From contig NZ_JACHBY010000006.1 in the NCBI RefSeq assembly GCF_014200495.1, forward strand, positions 310,001 through 374,000: DNA of 64,000 nucleotides. The letters are read 5' to 3'. Within the stretch, counting starts at the first letter, position 1; each line of letters begins with the position of its first letter. Below, piece after piece: positions 52,202 through 61,192 of the stretch. The DNA comes from Mucilaginibacter geliditolerans (GTDB taxonomy: Bacteria > Bacteroidota > Bacteroidia > Sphingobacteriales > Sphingobacteriaceae). A program made the position numbers and the translations under genes. The notes beneath the pieces are model-generated. The model was not told the origin of the DNA, did no database searches, and was given only the letters and a program-made list of their open reading frames with translations.

Positions 52202-54019
52202 TTAATCAAAATCCAGGTTGAATTTTCGTTTAAGCTCTGTAAGCTGCGGGTTCTTAGCAGCCATGTATTGAAACTTTTCCTGGTTGGTATAGGGGCGTTT
52301 AATAGCTGTTATTTCATCAACCCTAACATTTACCTCTATACTGTAATTCTTTAAATTACTGCGCAGATAATTGAGCAAATACGGCCTTTCATCCCTGAAG
52401 AGGTTTTCCTGTACCTTGTTGCCAACTACCACTTCAAACTCATAAGGGCGCAGCATTTTAGCGGCATTGGTGTTAAATATGCTTAACAAATTATGTTTGC
52501 TTTCGGATTTTAACTTGGCGGCGTAAGTATGCCAGTGCCTTAAAAACTCATCGGGCGAAAAATCTTCCTTGTCATCGCCTTTAAGGTAAGGGTCTTCTTC
52601 CTCATCAACCATCGCCTCGGCCCCTTTACCCAGATCCTTTAATGATGGGATCTTTATTGATGTTGACGATGTGTTTAGGCTGGGTATGAATATTTTAGGC
52701 TTTTCGGCTATCAGGGTTTCCTTAGCATTGTTTACCGGCTCTGTATTTATTGATGGCGTTTTTTTTGCAGTAGTATAATTTGCAGGGGCATCATTAAGAA
52801 CAGGGGCCGGATTTGGTGTTGCCGAAGCCGTAGCGGGGGCTATCCCTGCTGAGGAATCAGGTTTTTTTTTTAATTGCCCATCCGGAGAGGGCATTGCAGT
52901 AGGCGGCGCGGCGGCCAGATTAAAGGCCGATGTGAGGTAACACATCTTTAGCAGGGCCAGTTCAACCTGTAAGCGCTGGTTTTTGCTGAGCTTATAATTC
53001 AGATCGCACTGGTTGGCAATATTCATGGCCGATAGCAGGAACGAAACCGACGAAGCCTGTGATTGCTGCAGATACTTGGTTTTAATACCGTCGCTAACCT
53101 CCAATAATTTAAGGGTTGATGTATCCTTACCTACCAATAGGTTGCGCAAGTGCTCCGACAGGCCCGATACAAAATGAGCGCCATCAAAGCCCTTGGTTAA
53201 TATCTCATCAAAAAGCAGCAACGTTTTGGCGCTGTCTTCCTTTAATAAGCTTTCGGTTATGTTAAAATAGTAATCGTAATCCAGTATGTTCAGGTTATCG
53301 ATAACCGATCTATAGGTTACATTGCCGCCTGAAAAGCTCACAATCTGATCGAACATGGAGAGGGCATCCCTTAAACCGCCATCAGCTTTTTGGGCGATGA
53401 TATGCAGGCCGTCATTCTCATAACTGATGCTTTCCTTTTGCGCTATGGATGCCAGGTGATTGGCCATATCCTCCACACGGATGCGGTTAAAATCAAATAT
53501 CTGGCAGCGTGAAAGTATGGTGGGTAATATCTTATGCTTTTCCGTAGTGGCTAATATGAAAATGGCATAGTGCGGCGGTTCTTCCAGCGTTTTCAGGAAA
53601 GCGTTAAAAGCTGCCTGCGACAGCATGTGCACCTCATCAATAATATAAACTTTGTAGCGTACACCCTGTGGCGGTATGCGTACCTGCTCAATAAGGCTGC
53701 GGATATCATCAACCGAATTGTTGGAGGCGGCATCCAGCTCGTGAACGTTAAAGGAATTACCATTTAAAAAGGAACGGCATGAATCGCATGTTCCACAGGC
53801 TTCGCCATTGGGCTGCAAATTGGTGCAGTTTATGGTTTTTGCCAATATACGCGCACAGGTAGTTTTGCCCACACCACGCGGACCGCAGAATAAAAATGCC
53901 TGCGCCAGCTGATTATTCTTAATAGCGTTTTTTAACGTATTAGTTATATGCTGCTGACCTACAACACTTTCAAAAGTAGCCGGGCGGTATTTACGTGCCG
54001 AAACAATGAAATTCTCCAC
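52202..54019 (-). CDS. dnaX: DNA polymerase III subunit gamma/tau
   Basis: A 605-residue clamp-loader ATPase: Walker A GPRGVGKTT (46-54), zinc module with C65, C75, C78 and C81, DEVH motif in YIIDEVHML, sensor ATTEKHKILPTILSRC, and a collar domain to about residue 370. The rest is a Pro/Ala-rich linker and a C-terminal domain (about 475-605) with the tau-like end. The start is GTG (54019), giving the conserved MENFIVSARKYRP. A run of ten A codes for K384-K386; slippage there would yield a short gamma-like product. Confidence 0.93.
   Translation of the reverse strand: MENFIVSARKYRPATFESVVGQQHITNTLKNAIKNNQLAQAFLFCGPRGVGKTTCARILAKTINCTNLQPNGEACGTCDSCRSFLNGNSFNVHELDAASNNSVDDIRSLIEQVRIPPQGVRYKVYIIDEVHMLSQAAFNAFLKTLEEPPHYAIFILATTEKHKILPTILSRCQIFDFNRIRVEDMANHLASIAQKESISYENDGLHIIAQKADGGLRDALSMFDQIVSFSGGNVTYRSVIDNLNILDYDYYFNITESLLKEDSAKTLLLFDEILTKGFDGAHFVSGLSEHLRNLLVGKDTSTLKLLEVSDGIKTKYLQQSQASSVSFLLSAMNIANQCDLNYKLSKNQRLQVELALLKMCYLTSAFNLAAAPPTAMPSPDGQLKKKPDSSAGIAPATASATPNPAPVLNDAPANYTTAKKTPSINTEPVNNAKETLIAEKPKIFIPSLNTSSTSIKIPSLKDLGKGAEAMVDEEEDPYLKGDDKEDFSPDEFLRHWHTYAAKLKSESKHNLLSIFNTNAAKMLRPYEFEVVVGNKVQENLFRDERPYLLNYLRSNLKNYSIEVNVRVDEITAIKRPYTNQEKFQYMAAKNPQLTELKRKFNLDFD
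52862..52871 (-). promoter_or_regulatory. Candidate dnaX slippage site, A10
   Basis: On the coding strand TTA AAA AAA AAA CCT GAT. One extra A, or a -1 shift, reads AAA ACC TGA and stops at once, giving about 387 residues. One A fewer reads AAC CTG ... and stops after eight codons. The run lies just after the collar domain, as in dnaX genes that make gamma. Confidence 0.6.
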
Positions 54020-54103
54020 AAGTGCTAAGATAATGAGAAATTGGCTTAGTTAAAATAGGCTTGATGGATTGTGGAAAAATGGGGGGCACGTTTAAAAATT
54101 AAG

Positions 54104-54195
54104 TCATGCCGAACTTGTTTCGGCATCTCAAACGCTTGGTCAACTTCAGGCGGGTCACCTGTCTTGTGAGATCCCGAAACAAGTTCGGCATGACG
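54104..54195. repeat. Dispersed long hairpin (REP-like)
   Basis: Arms of about 28 bp (54104-54131, 54168-54195; core GCCGAACTTGTTTCGG) with two mismatches, between dnaX and the AI-2E permease gene. Confidence 0.72.
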
Positions 54196-54209
54196 GTAGG
54201 TATATATAG

Positions 54210-55274
54210 CTATTCCTCATTTATCTTCTTAACATACAACTCATCCACCAAAATAATGATAATAGATAACAACGGTACGGCTAAAATAATGCCTAAAGCA
54301 CCGCTCAGCACGCCCATAATTAACTGACTTATGAGGGTTAGCGCGGGTGGTAGATCAATCATCTTTTTTTGGATGAGCGGCGTTATTATGTTTGATACTA
54401 TGGTTTGTGAAACTATGTATATTATAGCTACAACAATTGCTGTATTGGTACTTATGGTAAGCGCCAGCAATACGCCTGGTATCATGGCTAGTAATGAGCC
54501 CAAGTTGGGTATAAGTTTGAGTGAGCCCGCAATCAGGCCCAGCACCATAGCCATCGGAATACTGATAATAGATAAGCTTGTGGCAATTAAAATAGTAATG
54601 AGCACAATGGATACCATCATGCTTTTAAGCCAGCCTTTAAGCGAAAGGCTTATCCTGTCCATAATATGTTTGCTAAGTTCCTTTCTGGATTTTGGCACCA
54701 GTAACAATATGCCGTTTTTATAGGAATTGGGGTTGGACGTAAAAAATATGCCCAGGAAAGCGATAATGTATATATCGCCAATTACACCAAAACTGGTACT
54801 AAAAAACGCTTGTACAGTATGGGTAAGATTGGTTGTATTGCCATCGGAGAAATTATCAAGGATTTTTTGGCCTATCGTACTTTCGCTCAGCTTTTCTTTA
54901 AATACATTTACGGTATGCGGCAGCGTATTACTCAGTTCGGCAACCTGCACCTGTATGGTACTGCCCATAAACCAAAGAAGTACCCCGAGGATAACAAACG
55001 ATAGTGTAACGGATAGAGTCATGGCCCATTTGCGGCTCAGCTTGGTTTTGCGCTCAATAACATCACCCAGCCCATGAAAATAAACCGAGATTAATGATCC
55101 CGCCAAAACCATCAGCAGGATATTAAAGGCCACGCGGGCTATTAATATTACACAAACCAGCAAAGCCACTATGGCAACGGTGTGCCATACTTTTTCAATG
55201 TATGTCAGTTCTTTCTTTACTACTTGTTCTTTTTCTTCTTTCATGGTTTGGTTGATTTGTTTAATAACCTCCAA
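54210..55274 (-). CDS. AI-2E-family permease
   Basis: A 354-residue polytopic membrane protein of the AI-2E/PerM family: eight helices, a large periplasmic loop (about 95-145) and the family motif near IPNLGSLLAMIPGVLLAL and the PxxQ-like ITPLIQKKMIDLPP region. Exporter or sodium/proton-coupled transporter of unknown substrate. ATG at 55244 is an alternative start. It is followed by the Asp-rich gene in the other reading direction side. Confidence 0.85.
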   Translation of the reverse strand: MEVIKQINQTMKEEKEQVVKKELTYIEKVWHTVAIVALLVCVILIARVAFNILLMVLAGSLISVYFHGLGDVIERKTKLSRKWAMTLSVTLSFVILGVLLWFMGSTIQVQVAELSNTLPHTVNVFKEKLSESTIGQKILDNFSDGNTTNLTHTVQAFFSTSFGVIGDIYIIAFLGIFFTSNPNSYKNGILLLVPKSRKELSKHIMDRISLSLKGWLKSMMVSIVLITILIATSLSIISIPMAMVLGLIAGSLKLIPNLGSLLAMIPGVLLALTISTNTAIVVAIIYIVSQTIVSNIITPLIQKKMIDLPPALTLISQLIMGVLSGALGIILAVPLLSIIIILVDELYVKKINEE

Positions 55275-55302
55275 TTCGCTAAAAGGTTGTAATAGTCATT
55301 AT

Positions 55303-55548
55303 CTATTGCAGGTCATCATCGGGCAAATGATCGTCATCATCCGGGTCGAGCGGTAGCTCTTCGTCATCCATCTGCATTTCATGCTCATCGTCATCATCAT
55401 TTGCCATATCTTCAAAATCCTCATCGTCAATATCTGTCCAGTCATCCTCCTCATCATCGTCGTCATCATCGTCGCCAAATGTTGATGTAATTGCAGGTTG
55501 TGGCGTATGATTAATGGTTGTTAAGTCTTCATTATCAATAAATAGCAT
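55303..55548 (-). CDS. Asp-rich small protein
   Basis: An 81-residue protein of which about half the residues are Asp or Glu (FGDDDDDDDEEDDW, DDDDEHEMQMDDEELPLDPD). It begins MLFIDNEDLTTINHTPQPAI. Similar Asp-rich proteins occur near ribosomal operons in this family (family knowledge). Disordered, possibly a metal or basic-protein binder. It is divergent from rpsF. Confidence 0.55.
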   Translation of the reverse strand: MLFIDNEDLTTINHTPQPAITSTFGDDDDDDDEEDDWTDIDDEDFEDMANDDDDEHEMQMDDEELPLDPDDDDHLPDDDLQ

Positions 55549-55649
55549 ATTTGTAGTTTTATGTTTGTGAGTGTTTGAAAAGTAAGAAATTCTTATTACA
55601 TTTGCAGCCCCGTAATAGCGGGTAAATAATTAAAAATCAAAGTATAATA

Positions 55650-56015
55650 ATGCAACAGTACGAAATCGTGATCGTTCTAACCCCGTTGTTATCAGAAGAA
55701 ACTGCTAAAGAGGCTAATGCCAAATATAGCAAAATCTTAACTGATGGCGGAGCCGAAATTGTCCAGGAGGATAATTGGGGTTTGAGAAAATTAGCGTACC
55801 CTATTCAAAAGAAGACTACAGGGTACTATCACTTAACTGAATTTAAGGCTCCAGGTGATTTAATTAACAAATTGGAGGTAGAGTTAAGGCGCGATGAGCG
55901 TGTTTTGCGTTTCCTGACCATTGCTTTGGACAAACATGCCATTGCTTACAATGACAAAAAACGCAGCGGTGCTTTTAACAAAAAACCTAAAGCAACAGAG
56001 GAGGCAGCACACTAA
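55650..56015 (+). CDS. rpsF: 30S ribosomal protein S6
   Basis: A 121-residue ribosomal protein: [41 protein letters not shown] and [14 protein letters not shown]. Binds S18 in the small subunit platform. First gene of rpsF-rpsR-rplI; its stop overlaps the rpsR start region by a base. Confidence 0.97.
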   Translation: MQQYEIVIVLTPLLSEETAKEANAKYSKILTDGGAEIVQEDNWGLRKLAYPIQKKTTGYYHLTEFKAPGDLINKLEVELRRDERVLRFLTIALDKHAIAYNDKKRSGAFNKKPKATEEAAH

Positions 56016-56278
56016 TGGCTAACGAGCAAATTAAATACGTTACCGCTCCCAAGGTGGAGGATAACCGTAAAAAATACTGCCGATTCAAAAAGAACGGTAT
56101 TAAGTACATCGATTACAAAGACGCAAACTTTTTATTAAAGTTCATTAACGATCAGGGTAAAGTATTACCTCGCCGTTTAACTGGTACTTCATTAAAATTC
56201 CAGCGTAAAGTGGCTCAGGCTGTTAAGCGTGCACGCCACATCGGTTTATTACCTTATGTTACAGATTCATTAAAATAA
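56015..56278 (+). CDS. rpsR: 30S ribosomal protein S18
   Basis: An 87-residue protein: [40 protein letters not shown] and [19 protein letters not shown]. It has one cysteine only, so it is the zinc-free form. It follows rpsF with overlapping ends. Confidence 0.97.
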   Translation: MANEQIKYVTAPKVEDNRKKYCRFKKNGIKYIDYKDANFLLKFINDQGKVLPRRLTGTSLKFQRKVAQAVKRARHIGLLPYVTDSLK

Positions 56279-56293
56279 TAGGAGATCTAAGAA

Positions 56294-56737
56294 ATGGAAG
56301 TTATTTTAAAACAAGATGTAAAAAACCTGGGTGATAAAGACGATGTAGTAAGCGTTAAACCAGGTTATGGCCGTAACTACCTTTTACCTAAAGGCTACGC
56401 CATATTAGCTACAGTAAGTGCACGTAAAGTTTTAGCTGAAAACCTTAAACAGGCTCAGTTTAAACAAGAAAAGATCCGCAAGGATGCTGACGCGATAGCT
56501 GCCCGTTTGGAAGGTGTTAAACTTACCATTGGTGCTAAAGCCGGCGAAAGCGGTAAAATTTTCGGTGCTATCAACACTATTCAATTAGCTGACGCTTTGA
56601 AAAAAGAAGGCTTTGAAGTTGACCGTCGTCGTATTACTTTTGATACTGAGCCTAAATTTGTAGGTGAGTATGTTGCAAATGTAAACTTGCATAAAGAAGT
56701 AAAAGTACGCGTACCATTTGAAGTGGTAGCTGAGTAA
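56294..56737 (+). CDS. rplI: 50S ribosomal protein L9
   Basis: A 147-residue protein: MEVILKQDVKNLGDKDDVV, VKPGYGRNYLLPKGYAILAT, a connecting helix and the C-terminal domain with VKVRVPFEVV. Binds 23S rRNA. Followed by a clear terminator. Confidence 0.97.
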   Translation: MEVILKQDVKNLGDKDDVVSVKPGYGRNYLLPKGYAILATVSARKVLAENLKQAQFKQEKIRKDADAIAARLEGVKLTIGAKAGESGKIFGAINTIQLADALKKEGFEVDRRRITFDTEPKFVGEYVANVNLHKEVKVRVPFEVVAE

Positions 56738-56784
56738 TTATAATTTCGGAATTCGGAATTTCGATTTCGGATTTAGATAATATT

Positions 56785-56818
56785 AAAAAGGTGTTTTGTG
56801 AGAGCAAAACACCTTTTT
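56785..56818 (+). terminator. Terminator of rpsF-rpsR-rplI
   Basis: Stem AAAAAGGTGTTTTG / CAAAACACCTTTTT (56785-56798, 56805-56818), loop TGAGAG, followed by T residues. Confidence 0.85.
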
Positions 56819-56838
56819 TTGTTTCTCCTTAGCCTCCC

Positions 56839-56919
56839 TTGTCATGCGGAGGTACGAAGCATCTATCCTGTGGCGACGTGCTGCTCCAATAATAGATGCT
56901 TCGTACCTCTGCATGACAA
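56839..56919. repeat. Dispersed long hairpin (REP-like)
   Basis: 28-bp arms 56839-56866 and 56892-56919 (core GTACGAAGCATCTAT), one mismatch. Directly downstream at 56939-56987 a separate inverted repeat has arms with the core TTTGTGTCCCCACAA. Confidence 0.75.
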
Positions 56920-57003
56920 TTAGAGAAATCCATTCCATTGTTTGTGTCCCCACAATCCGCCAGTAGCTGTTTGTGGGGACACAAACAGCGGGTATATGGG
57001 CAT

Positions 57004-57096
57004 GTCATGCTGAACTTGTTTCAGCACCTCATTTGCAAGATTATACACCTGGCAAGCTGATTGTCCTTTGAGATCCCGAAACAAGTTCGGGATGAC
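57004..57096. repeat. Dispersed long hairpin (REP-like)
   Basis: 28-bp arms 57004-57031 and 57069-57096 (GAACTTGTTTC core) with a few mismatches, close to the type at 54104-54195. It ends about 70 bp before mtgA. Confidence 0.7.
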
Positions 57097-57168
57097 TGTT
57101 GGGTTAAAAAAATAAATCCGAACTCCCACATCCAAAATCCGAAATATCAAATTATTTTTACAGCCGAA

Positions 57169-57849
57169 ATGTTAAAACTTATCCTCCGGTTTCTTAAACT
57201 ATTTTTCCTGTTTTATTTTGGCATCACTATTCTTTGGGTGATACTATACCGTTTTGTAAACCCGCCAGTTACCCTGCTCATGATAGAGCGTGGCTTTGAA
57301 AGGAAATCAGATGGGAAAGATTGGAAGATAGATAAACAATGGGTTGATTTTGATGACATTGCCGACCCTATGAAACGCGCCGCCGTAGCTGCGGAAGACC
57401 AGCGTTTTCTGGATCACTTTGGCTTTGATTTTAAGGCAATGGAACGTGCCATTGATAAAAATGCCAAAAGTCATAAACTGATAGGAGGGAGCACCATATC
57501 GCAACAGACTGCTAAGAACGTTTTCCTGTGGCCGGGCCGCTCTTATGTACGCAAGGCTTTTGAGGCTTACTTTACCATATTGGAAGAGATTTTCTGGAGC
57601 AAAAAGCGCATTATGGAAGTTTACCTCAATGAGATTGAAATGGGCGACGGTATATACGGCGTACAAGCCGCCTCGCAGGCTTATTTCCACAAGAATGCCA
57701 AAGACCTTACCAAACACGAAGCCGCGGCTATAGCCTCTATATTCCCCGATCCGTTGAAATGGTCGCCAACTAACCCGAGTGATTATGTGGCCCACAGGCA
57801 GTATTTGATATTAAAGAATATGAGAAGGCTGGGACCGTTGGATTTTTAG
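57169..57849 (+). CDS. mtgA: Monofunctional peptidoglycan transglycosylase
   Basis: A 226-residue inner-membrane GT51 enzyme: one N-terminal helix (LKLFFLFYFGITILWVILY), then the glycosyltransferase domain with the catalytic glutamate in AAEDQRFLDHFGFD, GGSTISQQTAKNVFL and EVYLNEIEMGDGIYGVQAAS. It polymerises lipid II. The frame is open upstream, but ATG 57169 places the helix at the N terminus. Confidence 0.92.
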   Translation: MLKLILRFLKLFFLFYFGITILWVILYRFVNPPVTLLMIERGFERKSDGKDWKIDKQWVDFDDIADPMKRAAVAAEDQRFLDHFGFDFKAMERAIDKNAKSHKLIGGSTISQQTAKNVFLWPGRSYVRKAFEAYFTILEEIFWSKKRIMEVYLNEIEMGDGIYGVQAASQAYFHKNAKDLTKHEAAAIASIFPDPLKWSPTNPSDYVAHRQYLILKNMRRLGPLDF

Positions 57850-58621
57850 CTTCATCCGTCATAGTATTCTCTCCGTGCGTCATTGCGAGGAACGAAGCAA
57901 TCTCTACGTAGACATCACGAATATGTTGGCGTGAACATCGCTTGAAGCCGCTCATTGCCGCGGAGGCTAGTTCTTTTGTCTTGACACAAAAGAACCAAAA
58001 AGTCAAGACAAAAAGATCCTTCCGCCCACAGGCAAAACACCCAGCCCCGCGCTTTTTGTCGGGCCTTTACCCGCTTTTCATTACGTTACTTATTTTAAAA
58101 ATGTCATTGCGAGGAGGAACGACGAAGCAACCTCGTCGCGTTCAATATGCGAACGATGAGATTGCTACTCCGCTATCAGCGGATCGCAATGACATGATGG
58201 CGATTTTCTCCTCCCTGTCAGTAGAACAGCTTCGGGCGAAATCAGACAAAACAATGGTGGCCTTGTGTGGTGGCAGGGCATAGCAGATTTTTACAGATGC
58301 GTAAAGGCCAGGTGCGTAGCGACAGCAGGGTAAAAATATAGCAGCCCAGGTTTTGCCTGATTTGCAGGGCAGAGGCCTTGTGCGGCAAAGAAGCATTTCT
58401 ACTGACTTGATTTATTGTTTCTTTTGTGGCGAAGACAAAAGAAATAGGCCTTAGCGGCTATGAGCGATACCATGCGACTCAACAGACAAGCATCTCCGCT
58501 CTGCACAGTCGGGGATTGCTTCGTTCCTCGCAATGACGCTTGGAGAAAATAACTATTAGGGTTTGTAATTTTTACCCCCTCATTATAGTACTCTCCACCC
58601 AACCCCGTAACTTTATACCCA
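57850..58621. other. Gene-free region rich in inverted repeats
   Basis: About 770 bp without a supportable gene. It holds a copy of the GTCATTGCGAGG-type arm at 57878-57908 and its inverted partner near 58508-58541, about 600 bp apart; a compact hairpin of the same family at about 58101-58195; and a palindrome around 57971-58014 (CTTTTGTCTTGAC / GTCAAGACAAAAAG). The short open frames here are by-products of these repeats. Confidence 0.6.
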
Positions 58622-59008
58622 ATGAACAACGAACTCCTTACGCTTGATGATGTAAAACTATTGGTGGATACCTTTTACACTAAAGTGCAGGATGATGCCC
58701 TTTTAGCGCCGATATTTAATGAACGCATAGGTAATCACTGGCACCATCACCTCGAAAAAATGTACACCTTTTGGCAAACCACCTTGTTAGGCGAACATAC
58801 TTATTATGGCAGTCCGTTTCCGCCGCATGCTAAGTTACCGGTTGATGGCAGCCACTTTAAACAATGGATAAACCTGTTTAACCAAACGGTTGATGAGTTA
58901 TTTACAGGCGATAAAGCCGAAGAAGCCAAGTGGCGTGCCGGTAAAATGGCCGAAATGTTTGAGTTGAAGATTAATCATTTCAGGGATAATTCAAGAGCGA
59001 TCCAATAA
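58622..59008 (+). CDS. Group III truncated haemoglobin
   Basis: A 128-residue globin: VKLLVDTFYTKVQDDALLAPIF, HWHHHLEKMYTFWQTTLLGE, PFPPHAKLPVDGSHFKQWI (with the proximal-histidine region HF) and a final helix. Group III globins bind oxygen or nitric oxide; role in this organism unknown. Stands alone. Confidence 0.88.
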   Translation: MNNELLTLDDVKLLVDTFYTKVQDDALLAPIFNERIGNHWHHHLEKMYTFWQTTLLGEHTYYGSPFPPHAKLPVDGSHFKQWINLFNQTVDELFTGDKAEEAKWRAGKMAEMFELKINHFRDNSRAIQ

Positions 59009-59021
59009 TGATTGGGATTAG

Positions 59022-59516
59022 CTAGCAGTATTTATACTGAATGTCCTCATCAGCAAGCACCCGGTCTATTTCAAACCCTGCCCGCGATAATAAGTTTTTA
59101 GTCTTAATATTTCTGTTTGAAGTTATGGCAATTACTTTCTTTAGGCCTATATCCATCAATCCATAATTTGCAGCTAAATTAACTGCAGTTAACATATATC
59201 CCTTTCCTCTAAATTCAGATTTTAGAATAAAGCCCATCTCACCGGTATCATTATCAAACCCTCTGTAATAACCACAAGAGCCAACAATTATATTTTTGCC
59301 AATGTCAACTATCCCCCAATGGATAGAATTTCCGTCTTGATAATCTTTGTCAATTTTATTTAAGATTTCCTGCGCGTCATGTGCGGTAACGGCCCATTTG
59401 CCATCATAAACACATATATCTATTATATTGGCAATATCGGTAGTTGAAATTTGCCGCATAATGATGTTATCATATTGCAATTCAGGAAATTCATTATAAG
59501 GAGGCAGGTTTAACAT
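59022..59516 (-). CDS. GNAT-family N-acetyltransferase
   Basis: A 164-residue acetyltransferase of the RimJ-like GNAT class: MRQISTTDIANIIDICVYDG, GIVDIGKNIIVGSCGYYRGF, the acetyl-CoA loop FRGKGYMLTAVNLAANYG, and IAITSNRNIKTKNLLSRAGF. It modifies an amino group on an unknown substrate. Four bp after the next gene upstream. Confidence 0.85.
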   Translation of the reverse strand: MLNLPPYNEFPELQYDNIIMRQISTTDIANIIDICVYDGKWAVTAHDAQEILNKIDKDYQDGNSIHWGIVDIGKNIIVGSCGYYRGFDNDTGEMGFILKSEFRGKGYMLTAVNLAANYGLMDIGLKKVIAITSNRNIKTKNLLSRAGFEIDRVLADEDIQYKYC

Positions 59517-59520
59517 TTAA

Positions 59521-60129
59521 TTATTGATATTTCCAATTCCTCGATTTTCCTTCTTCCATCATCTCGATAGCTTGCTGCATTCGTTTTTGGCGTGTAGCGT
59601 CAGTCTTTGCATCGATAATCCATTCTAAATATTCCTTTTTGTGCGAATAACTGAATTTATCGAAGACCTCTTTTGCTTTGGGATGATCATTTAATAAGAC
59701 TTCAAAGTAGTCAGGAGTGACCAGTTCCTTTTTTTCGGCAGGTGTTTTCTTTGCTGTGGGTATTTTTATTCCTCTGTCGTTGTTTTCAATGGCTAATAAT
59801 ACAAAGTGTTTTATAGCATCGGGTATGGGCAGGTCGTCAATGGTGTTAATGCGCCCAAAACTGCCTGCACTGCCTTCGGCAATTTTCAGTAACCCATGTG
59901 GATCATCCAGTAATGAAGCTTTCCAGAAACCGAAGGCACAATGTTCCTTAAAAGCAGCCATCTGGCAAACCGGCCCTTTATATTCAAAAAAAGGCATTCC
60001 CCATTTAATCGTCTCCGTTATTAATGGCGATGCCGCATGTACTACTTCCCTGATGTGGTTTAAAATTGGTTTTGCAAATGCCGCTGATTTTTCAATATAA
60101 GCATCAACCCTTGCGTCGTACTGTCCCAT
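59521..60129 (-). CDS. YdeI-type protein (DUF1801 plus OmdA-like C terminus)
   Basis: A 202-residue protein with an iron-sulfur-carrier-like DUF1801 domain (residues about 15-110: SPLITETIKWGMPFFEYKGP, MAAFKEHCAFGFW) and an OmdA-type C-terminal segment (FDKFSYSHKKEYLEWIIDAK, ARQKRMQQAIEMMEEGKSRN-like). Family function unknown. Probably co-transcribed with the acetyltransferase. Confidence 0.8.
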   Translation of the reverse strand: MGQYDARVDAYIEKSAAFAKPILNHIREVVHAASPLITETIKWGMPFFEYKGPVCQMAAFKEHCAFGFWKASLLDDPHGLLKIAEGSAGSFGRINTIDDLPIPDAIKHFVLLAIENNDRGIKIPTAKKTPAEKKELVTPDYFEVLLNDHPKAKEVFDKFSYSHKKEYLEWIIDAKTDATRQKRMQQAIEMMEEGKSRNWKYQ

Positions 60130-60176
60130 AAAATAAAGTTAATGGTTTTCGGGGAAAAGTGAAAGTATTCCGATAT

Positions 60177-60262
60177 GTCATTGCGAGCGATAGCGCGGCA
60201 ACCCCGTCGAAGGTACATTGAATGCGACGAGGTTGCTTCGTCGTTCCTCCTCGCAATGACAC
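60177..60262. repeat. Dispersed long hairpin (REP-like)
   Basis: Inverted arms GTCATTGCGAG... and ...CTCGCAATGAC enclosing GAGGTTGC-type inner pairs; the two halves have diverged inside. Between the DUF1801 gene and the TonB-like gene. Confidence 0.7.
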
Positions 60263-60275
60263 GAATTTATGGGTA

Positions 60276-61085
60276 TTAATTCAGTTTAAACACAAATACC
60301 ACCTGTCCCTGTTGGGTATCTGGTGCGGTATCGAGGGCGTTTACTTTGGAGTTTCTAACGGCGTCCTCACATTTTTTTATCAGGTCGTAATCAGTGATGG
60401 TAGTACCACGACCGGCCTGGGCATAGATAACATTGCCGTTTTTATCAACATGGATGTCAATTGATACCTTGCCCGTAACCCTGTGCTCATCGGTAACTGT
60501 TGGTTTACTGATAAAACTGCGCTGTATCAGGTTTAAACTGCCACCATTGCCCGATCCTGTTCCGTTATAATTATTGGTAAGCGTGCTGCCGTTTGGCTTG
60601 CCCTGGTTACCCGGCGTGTTGGTGGTACCATCGCCTGCACCTGTGCCTCCATTTGTCTTGCCCTTATATAATGCGTTCTGATTAACTACGGGCTTGGCTA
60701 CGGCCTTTGTAGCTTGCGTGGCAACATTTGCAGTAGGTTTTTTGGCGGTTGATGCAACTTCTGGAGCGTCCTCATTATTTTGGGTCGCTATTTTTTTGTC
60801 GCTGCTTTCTTCCTGTACCTTTTCGGTAGGTGGGGCAGGAGTAACTTTGTTTGGTGCTGCATGGTTAGCTTTCTCTGCCACTGATGGCTGCTCTGTACTC
60901 ATATAATCAGTACCCATACCCTGGTCGGTAGTGCCATAATTCACCAATATACCACCCGTACCTTCTTCCTGTTTAGGCGGACTCTGGAATACAATAAAAT
61001 AACACATAGCCACAATAACACCAAGCAAAATGCCTGTCGCTAAAAATGCCTTCGGGTAGTTATTTTCTTCTTGTTTGTATTCCAT
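60276..61085 (-). CDS. TonB-like energy transducer
   Basis: A 269-residue protein: one N-terminal helix (AFLATGILLGVIVAMCYFIV), a Pro/Lys/Ala-rich periplasmic linker, a Gly/Asn-rich stretch, and a C-terminal TonB-like domain (RVTGKVSIDIHVDKNGNVIY, ending QGQVVFVFKLN). Couples the ExbB/ExbD-type motor encoded just upstream to outer-membrane receptors. ATG 61085 gives the correct topology. Confidence 0.8.
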   Translation of the reverse strand: MEYKQEENNYPKAFLATGILLGVIVAMCYFIVFQSPPKQEEGTGGILVNYGTTDQGMGTDYMSTEQPSVAEKANHAAPNKVTPAPPTEKVQEESSDKKIATQNNEDAPEVASTAKKPTANVATQATKAVAKPVVNQNALYKGKTNGGTGAGDGTTNTPGNQGKPNGSTLTNNYNGTGSGNGGSLNLIQRSFISKPTVTDEHRVTGKVSIDIHVDKNGNVIYAQAGRGTTITDYDLIKKCEDAVRNSKVNALDTAPDTQQGQVVFVFKLN

Positions 61086-61192
61086 TTGTTTAGTATCAGG
61101 TATCAAGTATTTAGTATCAAGTATGGAGCTGCATCGCCGGTATTAGTTTTTTTAGTCTTGATACCTGATACTAGCTACTTGATACTAACAAC

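Noticed and set aside
54331..55077. Plus-strand frames opposite the AI-2E permease gene
   Set aside because: They are shadows of a hydrophobic minus-strand gene with clear family motifs.
57942..58629. Several frames of 76-113 residues in the mtgA-globin gap
   Set aside because: They follow the inverted repeats, contain the hairpin sequence in translation and have no protein-like composition.
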